NCBI GenBank assembly: GCA_016214905.1
Contig: JACRMQ010000001.1
Location: forward strand, 108,347-172,346
DNA: 64,000 bases
Direction of reading: 5' to 3'
Source: Ignavibacteriales bacterium
Lineage (GTDB): Bacteria > Bacteroidota > Ignavibacteria > UBA10030 > SZUA-254
A model generated the notes under the pieces. It did no database searches. It was not told the origin of the DNA and worked only from the letters and a program-made list of their open reading frames with translations. Of the stretch, positions 31,701-40,930 are shown in pieces. How positions within the stretch are numbered: position 1 is the stretch's first letter; each line of letters starts with the position of its first letter. The position numbers and the translations under genes are program-made.

Positions 31701-32237
31701 CCATCTGAAATTGTTCCTGTCGATTCTATCGCTTCTATCCCGGGCGGTATCATCACATCTAATTTCTTCGGATTTGATGGATCGACATACAAGAAAGCAG
31801 ATACATTGAAACCGGGATACGGATACTGGGTTAAAGTAAATCAGGCAGGCCAACTCATACTTAGGAATAATTCATCCATCGCTATGATGAATCGGATAAA
31901 GATTCGTCCGACATCTGAAATGCCTCCTCCACCGCCGGATGGAGAAATAATATCGAATATCGAATATCTAATATCGAATTTTGCCCTTGAGCAGAATTAT
32001 CCTAATCCGTTTAACCCGTTGACAATTATCAGTTATCAATTACCAATTGACAATTGGGTAACAATTAAGGTGTACAACCTGCTTGGGGTAGAGATGGCAA
32101 CATTGGTTAACGAAGATAAGAAGGTGGGAAAATATGAAGTTGAGTTTGATGCTTCTACCCTTCCCAGCGGAATTTATTTCTATCGTCTAACTTCCGGACT
32201 ATTTATTGAAACGAAGAAACTAATCTTGATCAGATAA
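28773..32237 (+). CDS. T9SS-exported subtilase-fold protein with Glu in place of the catalytic His
   Basis: An N-terminal signal (FFIFLCGIIILSFILITSAF) is followed by a subtilase-like domain at about residues 170-600. The Asp motif reads NVGVISDGC and the Ser motif is GTSASAPHVAGMTALLLSK (Ser at 566). Where subtilases have HGTxV, this protein has GDEGTAMMEIV (near residue 216), so the catalytic His position holds Glu. Later come a repeat module WNMLSLPL...GYWVK present twice, and the T9SS sorting domain (LEQNYPNPFNPLTIISYQLP to the end). The protein is 1154 aa. It could be an inactive binding protein or use a Ser-Glu-Asp arrangement as in sedolisins; I cannot decide. Confidence 0.75.
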   Translation: MTRNLSFFIFLCGIIILSFILITSAFGRQQSTSSDKIYSVINQTIELMKSEGITAKNARQMSVAKKYNSLMTQFDQTGRFGLILDVKNISSNLLAYLGSLGCEIRLTVPEANLISVYSPIDKIESIAELEDVKIIRPIMQGVSNTGSVTSEGDTVHHALDVRNELNVNGDLVNVGVISDGCTNWVQSQILGDLPNTFGPGNYTFQPPANNCIGSGDEGTAMMEIVNDISPNSNLYFYGALGIGGGSPTMIDAIKRLVREKNCDVIVDDLTYFDQPMFEDGTPATAGCISAWAKWANDTGVVYISSAGNWAKGGNTDRSHYQSMYNDIDPIHATPGVKPLPNGPIPIPPPNQPPPNVFDNLHDFNTAAGFDPGLQVIIPGYSGTGEPPRMYVILEWTDPTGVMPDAWGASSDDYDLYLYDKNLVIRKASSTNNQVGAQNPYEALWYYNIYPTPETLNVVITHFGPFGTPAKLLGMYISGCSWVEYNTPENSIWGQPGVPEVIAVGGVNYNDANSGYIYSSRGNYDVYVPAFSSRPKPDVVALTGGVITGVGGFGFWDGTNWRFWGTSASAPHVAGMTALLLSKYPAFTPAQVHSKFERTAVDLGVAGFDQIFGNGRLDIELALLELDKSVGSDGPYTMNNTVGSPMFFGTSAGYASNTITISGGIWPPATVSSTVNVSSDNPYTDASVLDPGCPTVKRWYQFTQTLGLSRMYSSDITAYIDETERAASGINSDDLRIIHWNGNYFNVLPTFASAKKVGNTWKVTGRDLTADFSPFFIGHLTRGIALTPPPDTSGRNDSTIILKYSLKNTGNGWDTLSINIADNKGWSISPNDTALSLTSNQEVQIEYSVKISSSDPVGTIDTLQIIAQSISDTNYKDTAYTTIEITLGESKITHDMLVGWNMLSLPLLVTDQRKEIIYPTAISKAFGYDGSYTIAETLKYSLGYWVKFDSAESIDITGYKFENDTIDVIDKWNMIGCPSEIVPVDSIASIPGGIITSNFFGFDGSTYKKADTLKPGYGYWVKVNQAGQLILRNNSSIAMMNRIKIRPTSEMPPPPPDGEIISNIEYLISNFALEQNYPNPFNPLTIISYQLPIDNWVTIKVYNLLGVEMATLVNEDKKVGKYEVEFDASTLPSGIYFYRLTSGLFIETKKLILIR

Positions 32238-32298
32238 TTTTAAACAAGAATATGAACTTAATCATGTAATTTATTGCGTCAATAAAAAGGGGTTCGAG

Positions 32299-35200
32299 AT
32301 GAAAACATCAAAGCTAATCTTGTGTATTAACTTATTCACATTATTTTTTATCGGAAATTTCAATGCTCAGTTGAAAGAAGAGTTAAAAGCATTTGGCTCC
32401 ATCAATCAATATGAACAGGAATCAAAACCGGCTGCATTCAAACTCCGGTCTTTACCTCAAAAGCCGTTTAGAACGACTCTCTCAGCTTTCGATGAGAGAA
32501 ATCTGATCGAAGTTAAATTTATTGATAACATTGAAATCGCGATAGAAACAAATAACCAGCCTTTCGACAGGAAAGGAGAATATTTGAAATCAACCTCTGC
32601 ATTGTCTTTAATAAAAAACATTGCCGAAGCCGGAGGTGTATGGAAAAGACTTACATCTGGATTTGAGGATCGAATTGAGAGCATGAGGAGGAATGCAGAA
32701 CTAAACGCAAACCGTGCGATAGCAAATCTCAACAATTATTTTATCCTTTCGGTACCTCAAGGAATTAATACTGAGGAATGGATTGATCAACTTAATTCTA
32801 TATCTGAAATTGAAATTGCCGAACCAAGACATTTGCCCCCACCCTTGCCATTACCGGGCAATTACCAGAGTTATCAGGGATATCTTAATGCGGCTACAGA
32901 CGGTATTGATGCTAACTATGCATGGTCGCTGAACGATAGCGGTCAGAACGTAACAATCTGTGATTTTGAATATGCATGGAATCTGAACCACCAAGATTTA
33001 CCGGCGGGCATTGGGAAGTTAATACCACCAGGTTATACGGAAGCCATCCTCTCTTCAGCAGATACCAATCACGGCACAGCTGTCCTTGGTGTACTTGCGA
33101 GTAAGAATAATGGATGGGGAACAAAAGGAGCGGCGTATGGAGCTACTCTAAAAGTAGCACCGACATATTTTACTTCCGGTTGGTATTTAGATGCTGCATT
33201 AGCTTATGCAATGACTCAATTATCTCGTGGTGATGTATTTTTAATTGAGCAACAACAATGGGGACCATACAATAATGGCACCGATACGGGATTAGTACCG
33301 GTTGAATGGGATGGAACAATTTATAACCTTATTCTCACTGCAGTTGGAAATGGTTTTCATGTCGTCGAAGCTGGTGCAAATGGTTTTAGAAATTTGGATA
33401 GCGCCATCTACAACCAAAATCATGCGCCATTCCTCCCCCAGAATAATTCGGGTGCAATTATTGTGGGTGCCGGTGCAGCATCTTCATCTCGGTCCGGAAG
33501 TGATACTCCACGATCAAGACTTTCATTCTCAAATTATGGATCCCGTCTCAGCCTCCAAGGATGGGGAGAAAAAGTTACAACTACAGGTACACTTCCATTT
33601 TGCTCGGCACTATATACAACTGAAGGAAGGAATTATTATTATGATAGCTGCTTTGCCGGCACTTCAAGTGCTTCTCCTGTAGTGGCGGCTGCCGTTGCAT
33701 TAGTGGAAAGCAGGTTCGAATCCTTATACGGAAAAGAGATCACACCGATTACAATGCGGACGATCCTCGCGAATACAGGATCTGCCCAACAATCAGGATC
33801 TTTCCCCTCCTCACAAAAGATTGGTCCACTTCCGAATGTCCGTGCCGCTATAGATTCATTCGCTTCTTCGACAATGACCCTATCAGGTTTATACACTGTT
33901 GGGATTGGAGCTAATTATACAAACCTGACTGCCGTTGCAAATGAATTAAAACAAAAAATTATTATTGGAAATGTTGTCTTCGAAATCCAATCAACATATC
34001 AGGGTATGACTGAAACAGTCCCGATCGTCTTTTCGGAATATACGACACGCGGCGGGAATTGGACAGTAACTATTCGCCCGGCGAGTGGAGTAACTTCGGT
34101 AGTCACATATGGCAAACCACCCGGTCATCCGTATACAACATATCCGGTAATAAAATTAGACGGCATTGATAGAATGACACTGGATGGAAGACCCGGGGGC
34201 ACAGGTACTGTCGGTGTATGGATAGTCCGGAACACAAGAACAGATTCGGTTGGCGCAACTGTTCAGTTTGAAAATGATGCAACAAATAATTTATTGACGT
34301 ATTTACAAATTGAAGGACAAAATCCCACTCAATACCCCGGTACGGTATACTTCGGAGGATATTCCGGTAATCAGGGGAATAGTCATAATGTCGTGTCGTA
34401 TTGTGATATCCGTGATCGTTCGGATGTTTCAGGAATGCCCGCCGTTGCGATATATTCTGACTGGACACTTGGCGCAGCGAACGATTCAAACTCAATCATT
34501 AGTAATAATATTTACAATTGGACCGGGTACGGACTTTATTTATATGGTGAGCGCTGGATTATCAGAGATAATTCATTGTTCGAACAGATTCCTCAGAACA
34601 GTATGATGACTGGAATCTTCATGATGGGCGGAAACGGTCACGATATTTCTGATAATTATATCGGAGGTGGAACGCCAAAATGTGCCGGGTCCATGCTAAC
34701 CAACATTAATTCATCAATATTCACAGGCATATCGTTGATCGTAGATACACTCCAATCAACCAGCATTCAAGGGAATAGAATATCAAACATTGCATGCTCA
34801 AATCCAATCGGTTCAGGATTTATGGGTATCACGATACTGGCAGGTAATGCAAATATCGGAACCATAAAAAGAAATGTGATTGGTGATTCAACGTTGCCGG
34901 GGAATATTTCAATTAGTGGAAACAATGCTGTGGGTGGAATTGTAATGAATGGGATCGGAAGAAATATTGTAACAATAGAGAATAACATCATCGCCAACAT
35001 CGATCAAACTGGGGTAAATCCGGGTGAACTTAGAGGAATAAATGTGATAGGACTTTTAGAATGTAAAGTTCTTAAGAATGAAATCAGAAACCTTGGGCCC
35101 TCAATGCCGATGGCGAATGGTTTTGTACGAGGAATATATATACAGGGTTCAAATGATAGTGTGATCGTTGCAAACAACATGATCGATCTCGGAAATCCAA

Positions 35201-36855
35201 TTATAAATAATTGCCGCTACACCGGCATTTATGATTTTGGAATGTGGGGAAAACTTTCGAAAATATATTATAACTCAGTTTATATCGGAGGGGCGACCGG
35301 TGGTCCAAATAATTCTTATTGTTTAGAAGATGCAGGAGGTTCTATATTTAATGTCAAAAACAATATCTTCCATAACGCACGAGCCGGGGGTCCAGGACTA
35401 AACTATTCAGTTGCAACTATGAAAGCATGGTTATTACCGACAAGATCAGATTACAATATTTTATATAATCAGTCAAGTGCTAATTTAACATTCCATACAG
35501 GAATGAACATGAACTTTGCCCAATGGCAAATGGCAACATCAGGAGAAGCAAACAGTATAAACCGAGATCCAAAATTTAAAAATCCAATTGCAGGTGACTT
35601 GCACCTTGATCCGGCAAACTACTCACCATCAGATAATGCCGGCATTTCAATTTCTGAAATTACAAACGACTTTGATTATCAGCTCCGTGGTGGCAATCCG
35701 GATATCGGTGCTGATGAGTACACTATAAACGTTCCCTCTGCGTTTTCACTTCTACTCCCAGCCAACAGTGATACTAACCAACCCCGCAATGGAATATTAA
35801 AATGGCAGAACTCACCTCCGGCAGGCAAATATGATGTTTATTTGGATACCAGCACTCCACCCGTAATCAAAGCAGCATCTGATGTAATAGATACTTTTTA
35901 TAATTATACAAGTATCGATACGAACAAAACATACTATTGGTTTGTGATAGCGAAAAACTCAAGCGGTCAACAGACATCCAATAGTGCACCATGGCGATTC
36001 TTCACAGGTGCAGGTTCGAGTACAGGAGAAATTACCCAATCATTCCCCATGCTTAATGGTTGGAACATGTTATCGTTGCCACTCATAGTAACCGACCCGA
36101 GAAAAGAGACACAATACCCCACTGCATCATCGAAAGCATTCGGGTATAACGGTTCTTATACTATCGCCGAAACATTAAAATACGGCATTGGCTACTGGTT
36201 AAAATTTGATAGCGCGGAATCTATCGATATCACCGGATATAAATTCGAGAATGATACAATCGATGTTATCGACAAATGGAATATGATCGGTTGCCCGTCT
36301 GAAATTGTTCCAGTTGATTCAATCGCTTCCATTCCTGGTGGTATCATCACATCTAATTTCTTCGGATACGATGGATCGACATACAAGAAAGCAGATACAT
36401 TGAAACCGGGATATGGATACTGGGTGAAAGTAAATCAGGCAGGACAGCTAATACTGAGAAATAATTCATCCATGGCAATGATGAATCGGATAAAAATTCG
36501 TCCGACATTTGAAATGCCGCCGCCGCCGCCGAATTCCGAAATCCCAAACCCGAAATCTCAAATCCCAACAAGGTTTGTTCTTGAGCAGAACTATCCCAAT
36601 CCGTTTAACCCATTAACAATTATCAATTATCAATTACCAATTGACAGTTGGGTAACATTGAAGGTATATAATGTTTTGGGTGTGGAGATTGCAATGTTGG
36701 TGAATGAGTATAAGAAGATGGGAAGGTATGAAGTTGAGTTTGACGCCTCCTCCCTTTCAAGCGGAATATATTATTGTCGTTTAACGGCTGAACACCCTTC
36801 GTCAGGCTCAGGGTGGAATTTTATTGAGACTAAGAAATTAATCTTGCTCAGATGA
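32299..36855 (+). CDS. T9SS-exported subtilase with parallel beta-helix domain
   Basis: A 1518-aa secreted protein. The signal peptide is followed by an S8 peptidase domain: Asp in TICDFEYAW (about 221), His in TNHGTAVLGV (about 257) and Ser in GTSSASPVVAAAVAL (about 457), so all three catalytic residues appear present. Residues about 530-1130 are rich in Asn/Ile and look like a right-handed beta-helix (SNNIYNWTGYGLYLY, IIANIDQTG and similar coils). A fibronectin-like domain, two copies of the WNMLSLPL/WNMIGCP module and the T9SS sorting domain close the protein. The C-terminal modules are almost the same as in the preceding gene. Confidence 0.8.
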   Translation: MKTSKLILCINLFTLFFIGNFNAQLKEELKAFGSINQYEQESKPAAFKLRSLPQKPFRTTLSAFDERNLIEVKFIDNIEIAIETNNQPFDRKGEYLKSTSALSLIKNIAEAGGVWKRLTSGFEDRIESMRRNAELNANRAIANLNNYFILSVPQGINTEEWIDQLNSISEIEIAEPRHLPPPLPLPGNYQSYQGYLNAATDGIDANYAWSLNDSGQNVTICDFEYAWNLNHQDLPAGIGKLIPPGYTEAILSSADTNHGTAVLGVLASKNNGWGTKGAAYGATLKVAPTYFTSGWYLDAALAYAMTQLSRGDVFLIEQQQWGPYNNGTDTGLVPVEWDGTIYNLILTAVGNGFHVVEAGANGFRNLDSAIYNQNHAPFLPQNNSGAIIVGAGAASSSRSGSDTPRSRLSFSNYGSRLSLQGWGEKVTTTGTLPFCSALYTTEGRNYYYDSCFAGTSSASPVVAAAVALVESRFESLYGKEITPITMRTILANTGSAQQSGSFPSSQKIGPLPNVRAAIDSFASSTMTLSGLYTVGIGANYTNLTAVANELKQKIIIGNVVFEIQSTYQGMTETVPIVFSEYTTRGGNWTVTIRPASGVTSVVTYGKPPGHPYTTYPVIKLDGIDRMTLDGRPGGTGTVGVWIVRNTRTDSVGATVQFENDATNNLLTYLQIEGQNPTQYPGTVYFGGYSGNQGNSHNVVSYCDIRDRSDVSGMPAVAIYSDWTLGAANDSNSIISNNIYNWTGYGLYLYGERWIIRDNSLFEQIPQNSMMTGIFMMGGNGHDISDNYIGGGTPKCAGSMLTNINSSIFTGISLIVDTLQSTSIQGNRISNIACSNPIGSGFMGITILAGNANIGTIKRNVIGDSTLPGNISISGNNAVGGIVMNGIGRNIVTIENNIIANIDQTGVNPGELRGINVIGLLECKVLKNEIRNLGPSMPMANGFVRGIYIQGSNDSVIVANNMIDLGNPIINNCRYTGIYDFGMWGKLSKIYYNSVYIGGATGGPNNSYCLEDAGGSIFNVKNNIFHNARAGGPGLNYSVATMKAWLLPTRSDYNILYNQSSANLTFHTGMNMNFAQWQMATSGEANSINRDPKFKNPIAGDLHLDPANYSPSDNAGISISEITNDFDYQLRGGNPDIGADEYTINVPSAFSLLLPANSDTNQPRNGILKWQNSPPAGKYDVYLDTSTPPVIKAASDVIDTFYNYTSIDTNKTYYWFVIAKNSSGQQTSNSAPWRFFTGAGSSTGEITQSFPMLNGWNMLSLPLIVTDPRKETQYPTASSKAFGYNGSYTIAETLKYGIGYWLKFDSAESIDITGYKFENDTIDVIDKWNMIGCPSEIVPVDSIASIPGGIITSNFFGYDGSTYKKADTLKPGYGYWVKVNQAGQLILRNNSSMAMMNRIKIRPTFEMPPPPPNSEIPNPKSQIPTRFVLEQNYPNPFNPLTIINYQLPIDSWVTLKVYNVLGVEIAMLVNEYKKMGRYEVEFDASSLSSGIYYCRLTAEHPSSGSGWNFIETKKLILLR

Positions 36856-36908
36856 TATCATCATATTAATTCATTAAACAAATATACAGATCAATTAATT
36901 GAGGAGAT

Positions 36909-39900
36909 ATGAAAACAACTATTCTTGTTTTGGTGCTGATGTTATGTCACACTCTGGCCCTAAGCCAGCCACAACTTTTTACAAACAATTCGTCAACCGA
37001 AGCGAAATACGAACGAGGAGTGGTATTAGTAAAATTTAAAGATGACGTGGAAATGCCCATCAATAAAGAGGGCCGTTTGGGTAAGTTAGCAGCTACAAAT
37101 GTCCAGGAGAAGTTTACCAAGTACGGTATCGTAAAAGGAGAAACGCTGTTCAAGAAAGCTAAGCGGGGAGAACCGATAAAAAAAGTACGGAGTTTTTCCG
37201 GGAATGAGCACGAAGCCGCAAGTCTGTACAATATTTTCCGCTTACACTTCGATCCAAAGTATGATGCAAAAACTGTTGCTGAAGATCTATCCAAGTTAGA
37301 TGGTGTGATTTACGCTGAGCCCGATTTCATTGTTAATGCTTTGGAAACCATTCCTAACGATCCATACTATAATCAACAGGGATACTTATCTACGATAAAA
37401 GCACCTGCTGCCTGGGATACAACAAAAGGTGATACGACACAAATCATCGGGATACTGGATACCGGTGTAGATTGGGATCATCCGGATCTAATTCAAAAAA
37501 ACAAAATTAATTGGCAGGAATTAAATGGAATTTCGGGAGTAGATGACGATGGAAACGGTTATGTAGATGACATCCGCGGCTGGGATTTCATAAACAACGA
37601 CAACAATCCGAATGACGATAACAGTCACGGCACACATGTGGCTGGGATAGCAGCCGCGCGAACGGATAACAATACCGGTGTTGCCGGTGTAAGCTGGGGC
37701 GCAAAAATTCTGCCGGTGAAGATTCTGCAAAGCACAGGTCACGGCAGTGCCAGTACAGTGGCACAGGGTGTGGATTATGCTCGTATACTCGGCGCAACTG
37801 TCATCAACCTGAGCTTGGGAACATATTCCGAATCAATAACATTAAGAACGGCATTGGAGAATGCATATTCAACAGCGGTGCTCGTTGCCTCAGCTGGGAA
37901 TGATGATAATCCGATAGAGTACGACCCTGTTCGCAGGCGTGAAGCTGCACCAATGTTTCCGGCGTGCTATGGATGGGTTATTGGTGTTGAAGCGACAAAG
38001 CAAACTTATGATGAAAAATATGGTTATCGTGCGACATTTTCTAATTACGATCCGAGCGGACCTGTTTCATTCACCAATAACTTCGGATACAATTATGAAT
38101 TGAAAGCTCCGGGTGTTTTGATATATAACACTTTGCCTAACGGACAATATGGTTCTCTCTCAGGTACTTCAATGGCAGCACCAATGGTTTCTGGTGCAGT
38201 AACACTTTTGAAAAGCCACCACCCTGGAATGTCGAATGAACTTCTTCTCGGGAATCTGATAAATGGTCTGGGTAACACATTAGATATTTTCGCCTCAATG
38301 AATCAACACCCAACTCCCAATCTGCAATACATCAGCCATACATTGATTGACACGTTAGCTGGAGGCGATAGGGATAATCGTCCAGATGCAGGAGAGACAA
38401 TTCAAATTTGGCTGACTGTACAAAATACATGGGGAGATGCGGATAGTATCTGGACAAAGTTAAGATTGAATCCCCTTGAAGATCCTTCTGTAGCATCCAT
38501 TACCGACAGCACAAGTTTTATTATCAATGGACTCTCGACTTACGCAACTGCTACAGGTGAAGCAGATCCGTTCATAGTACAATTAGCATCCGATCTCGCG
38601 AACAACAGGCAGATTGGTTTTAATTATGAAATCGGTTGTAAAAATAGTGGAGTAAAGAAGACGGGTAGTTTTAACCTGACGATACAAAAGGGGCAAGAAA
38701 TTTCAGGTGTTTATATCGGTAGTTTACATCTGACGGAAGATAATTTCTACATCGTCTCTAGCAGTGCGGTCATAGACTCATTGATAATTGATCCTGGTTG
38801 TGAAATTCATTTTGCACAGAATACTTCAATATATGTAAACAAATTTCTATTTGCCCAGGGTACGCCAGAAAAGATGATATTATTTACCAACAACGGCAGC
38901 GGATATTGTAAAGGTATAAGGAACTTTAGTGGACAAACCGCTCAACTTAAATATTGCATATTTGAATATGGAGGGCTAGTAGATGGCCGTTTTGAAGACT
39001 GTATTTTCCGATATAACTCAGCCGAAATTAGAGGACCTATATTTCAGTATAATGGCGACTTAGTAGTGATTAGAAGCAACTTTATAGACAACAATAGTTA
39101 CGTTGACGGTCTACTCAATACATCAGTTTTTGAAAACAATGTTATCGTGCATAACAATTCCAATGGCGAACCTGCTTTTTCATCAAGTCCGCTGCCTAGC
39201 AACACGCACAGAAACAACATCATCTTCGACAATAAAGGACCTTCCTACTCGCTTCGCTTTTGGGGTGGGTGGGGAACCTATCACGCGCCGCCGCAATATT
39301 ATGGGACTACTAAAAAAAGTGAAATTGAAGCTTTAATACTCGATTTTTTTGAGAATGATATTTATCCAGTAATCTTAGGTGATAGCGCGCTAACTGTACC
39401 ACCAGCGCTTGCTCATGGAATCGTTTGGGAAGTTCTTCTCAATGGAAAGAATCCGCACGAAGAAACTCTCGATCCCATTGGGATTGAAACCGTACGATTC
39501 GATGTTCGTTTTAACCGTTCTATGGATACCAAGCACCCACCAATTGTTACTTTTGGAGTTCGGGAGCCATTTACTCAACACATGGTCGAGGATAGCACCG
39601 GTTGGTCTTCTGATTCGACAATGTGGCATGGGTATTACACTATGGGGCTTGAGACCGGGGACGGGATTAATACGGTACGAGTCAGCGGCGCAAAGGATAC
39701 AGATCATTTTGATATTCCAATCGAGGATACACGCTTCAAGCTCGTTATCGATGCAGCAGGATCAGCGGCAAATGAGTTTTTGGCAACTGCCGATGTCGGT
39801 AAAGTTATCCTCAATTGGCCCAAGGCACCGACAGATGATGTGTTGGGATACAATATGTATCGGTACTACAATCTTACCGACAGCACATACAGTTCTATTG

Positions 39901-40883
39901 AAAGAATCAACACGAATCTTATCACAGATACAATGTACATCGATTATTCGGTTATACCTGACACAACTTATCATTACCAATATAAAATTCTTGGTACCGA
40001 CATGGTGGAAAGCGATTATTCCAAAACGATTGTTGCAACTCCGATTAAAGCTTCTTCAGGCGATGCCAACGGTGACCTTGCTGTAAATGTTCTCGACATC
40101 ATGTCGATCGTTTCATATATACTCGGTCAAAATCCTCAACCATTTTTATTGGAGGCATCTGATATCAATGATGATAGTTTAGTTAATGTCCTGGATATAA
40201 TCGGTGTTGTGAATATTATACTTGGCGGTTTTGAAAAGACTCCGACAATTGCTTCAACCGGTAATGCAACGATTGAACTAACTGCGGATCAACTTAATTT
40301 ATCGACAGACGTTCCGGTGGCGGGAATTCAATTCAAACTTAGAGGTTCCGGTGTAGATGAATTGCAGTTTATTCCCAAAAGTGTACTTGGATCATTTGAA
40401 GTTGTCAGTGGCATGCAGGGTGATTCTTCGAGAACATTTATTTTATTCAGCATGTCGGGTGCTGCCATACAAATCGGACAACATACACTCGGCACATTCA
40501 GTGGAATCCATTCGGGTATATCCATTACAGAGGCAGTCATATCTAATTCACAAGGTCAAAACATAATAACATCGGTTTTTGACAACGGTGTACCGCTGAT
40601 TCCAACGGAATATTATTTATCTCAAAACTATCCAAATCCATTCAACTCATCTACAAAAATACTATATGGACTTCCTGAACGAAGCGAAGTAAAGATTTAT
40701 GTTCATAACATTCTTGGACAACAGGTTAAGATGTTTGAACTCGGAGAATTGAATGCAGGAAGATATGAAGTTCTGTGGGAAGGAAAGAATAACTCAGAGA
40801 ATAGTGTGGCAAGTGGAATTTATTTTTATAGGTTTGTTACTCCAAAATATACACAAGTGAAGAAACTTGTCTTAATCAAATAG
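36909..40883 (+). CDS. T9SS-exported subtilisin-like protease with dockerin repeats
   Basis: The order is: signal peptide, a fervidolysin-type prodomain (YERGVVLVKFKDDVEMP), and a full S8 catalytic domain (Asp in GILDTGVDWDHPDL, about 183; His in NSHGTHVAGIA, about 240; Ser in GTSMAAPMVSGAV, about 421). Then comes a beta-rich region with Asn-rich coils and a fibronectin-like domain. From about 1050 there are two dockerin loops, DANGDLAVNVLD and DINDDSLVNVLD, with calcium ligands at the expected places. A cohesin-like beta domain and the T9SS sorting domain (LSQNYPNPFNSSTKI) follow. The next gene has three cohesin-like domains, so the protease may be docked onto it. Confidence 0.85.
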   Translation: MKTTILVLVLMLCHTLALSQPQLFTNNSSTEAKYERGVVLVKFKDDVEMPINKEGRLGKLAATNVQEKFTKYGIVKGETLFKKAKRGEPIKKVRSFSGNEHEAASLYNIFRLHFDPKYDAKTVAEDLSKLDGVIYAEPDFIVNALETIPNDPYYNQQGYLSTIKAPAAWDTTKGDTTQIIGILDTGVDWDHPDLIQKNKINWQELNGISGVDDDGNGYVDDIRGWDFINNDNNPNDDNSHGTHVAGIAAARTDNNTGVAGVSWGAKILPVKILQSTGHGSASTVAQGVDYARILGATVINLSLGTYSESITLRTALENAYSTAVLVASAGNDDNPIEYDPVRRREAAPMFPACYGWVIGVEATKQTYDEKYGYRATFSNYDPSGPVSFTNNFGYNYELKAPGVLIYNTLPNGQYGSLSGTSMAAPMVSGAVTLLKSHHPGMSNELLLGNLINGLGNTLDIFASMNQHPTPNLQYISHTLIDTLAGGDRDNRPDAGETIQIWLTVQNTWGDADSIWTKLRLNPLEDPSVASITDSTSFIINGLSTYATATGEADPFIVQLASDLANNRQIGFNYEIGCKNSGVKKTGSFNLTIQKGQEISGVYIGSLHLTEDNFYIVSSSAVIDSLIIDPGCEIHFAQNTSIYVNKFLFAQGTPEKMILFTNNGSGYCKGIRNFSGQTAQLKYCIFEYGGLVDGRFEDCIFRYNSAEIRGPIFQYNGDLVVIRSNFIDNNSYVDGLLNTSVFENNVIVHNNSNGEPAFSSSPLPSNTHRNNIIFDNKGPSYSLRFWGGWGTYHAPPQYYGTTKKSEIEALILDFFENDIYPVILGDSALTVPPALAHGIVWEVLLNGKNPHEETLDPIGIETVRFDVRFNRSMDTKHPPIVTFGVREPFTQHMVEDSTGWSSDSTMWHGYYTMGLETGDGINTVRVSGAKDTDHFDIPIEDTRFKLVIDAAGSAANEFLATADVGKVILNWPKAPTDDVLGYNMYRYYNLTDSTYSSIERINTNLITDTMYIDYSVIPDTTYHYQYKILGTDMVESDYSKTIVATPIKASSGDANGDLAVNVLDIMSIVSYILGQNPQPFLLEASDINDDSLVNVLDIIGVVNIILGGFEKTPTIASTGNATIELTADQLNLSTDVPVAGIQFKLRGSGVDELQFIPKSVLGSFEVVSGMQGDSSRTFILFSMSGAAIQIGQHTLGTFSGIHSGISITEAVISNSQGQNIITSVFDNGVPLIPTEYYLSQNYPNPFNSSTKILYGLPERSEVKIYVHNILGQQVKMFELGELNAGRYEVLWEGKNNSENSVASGIYFYRFVTPKYTQVKKLVLIK

Positions 40884-40930
40884 TATCAAGTGACTTCACG
40901 AAATATAATAAATATGGAGTGATAAAATAT

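Noticed and set aside
39409..40086. A 225-codon plus-strand frame inside the third protease gene
   Set aside because: It lies entirely in another frame of the 36909-40883 gene, is rich in Ile/Arg/Gln without domain features, and has no ribosome-binding site.
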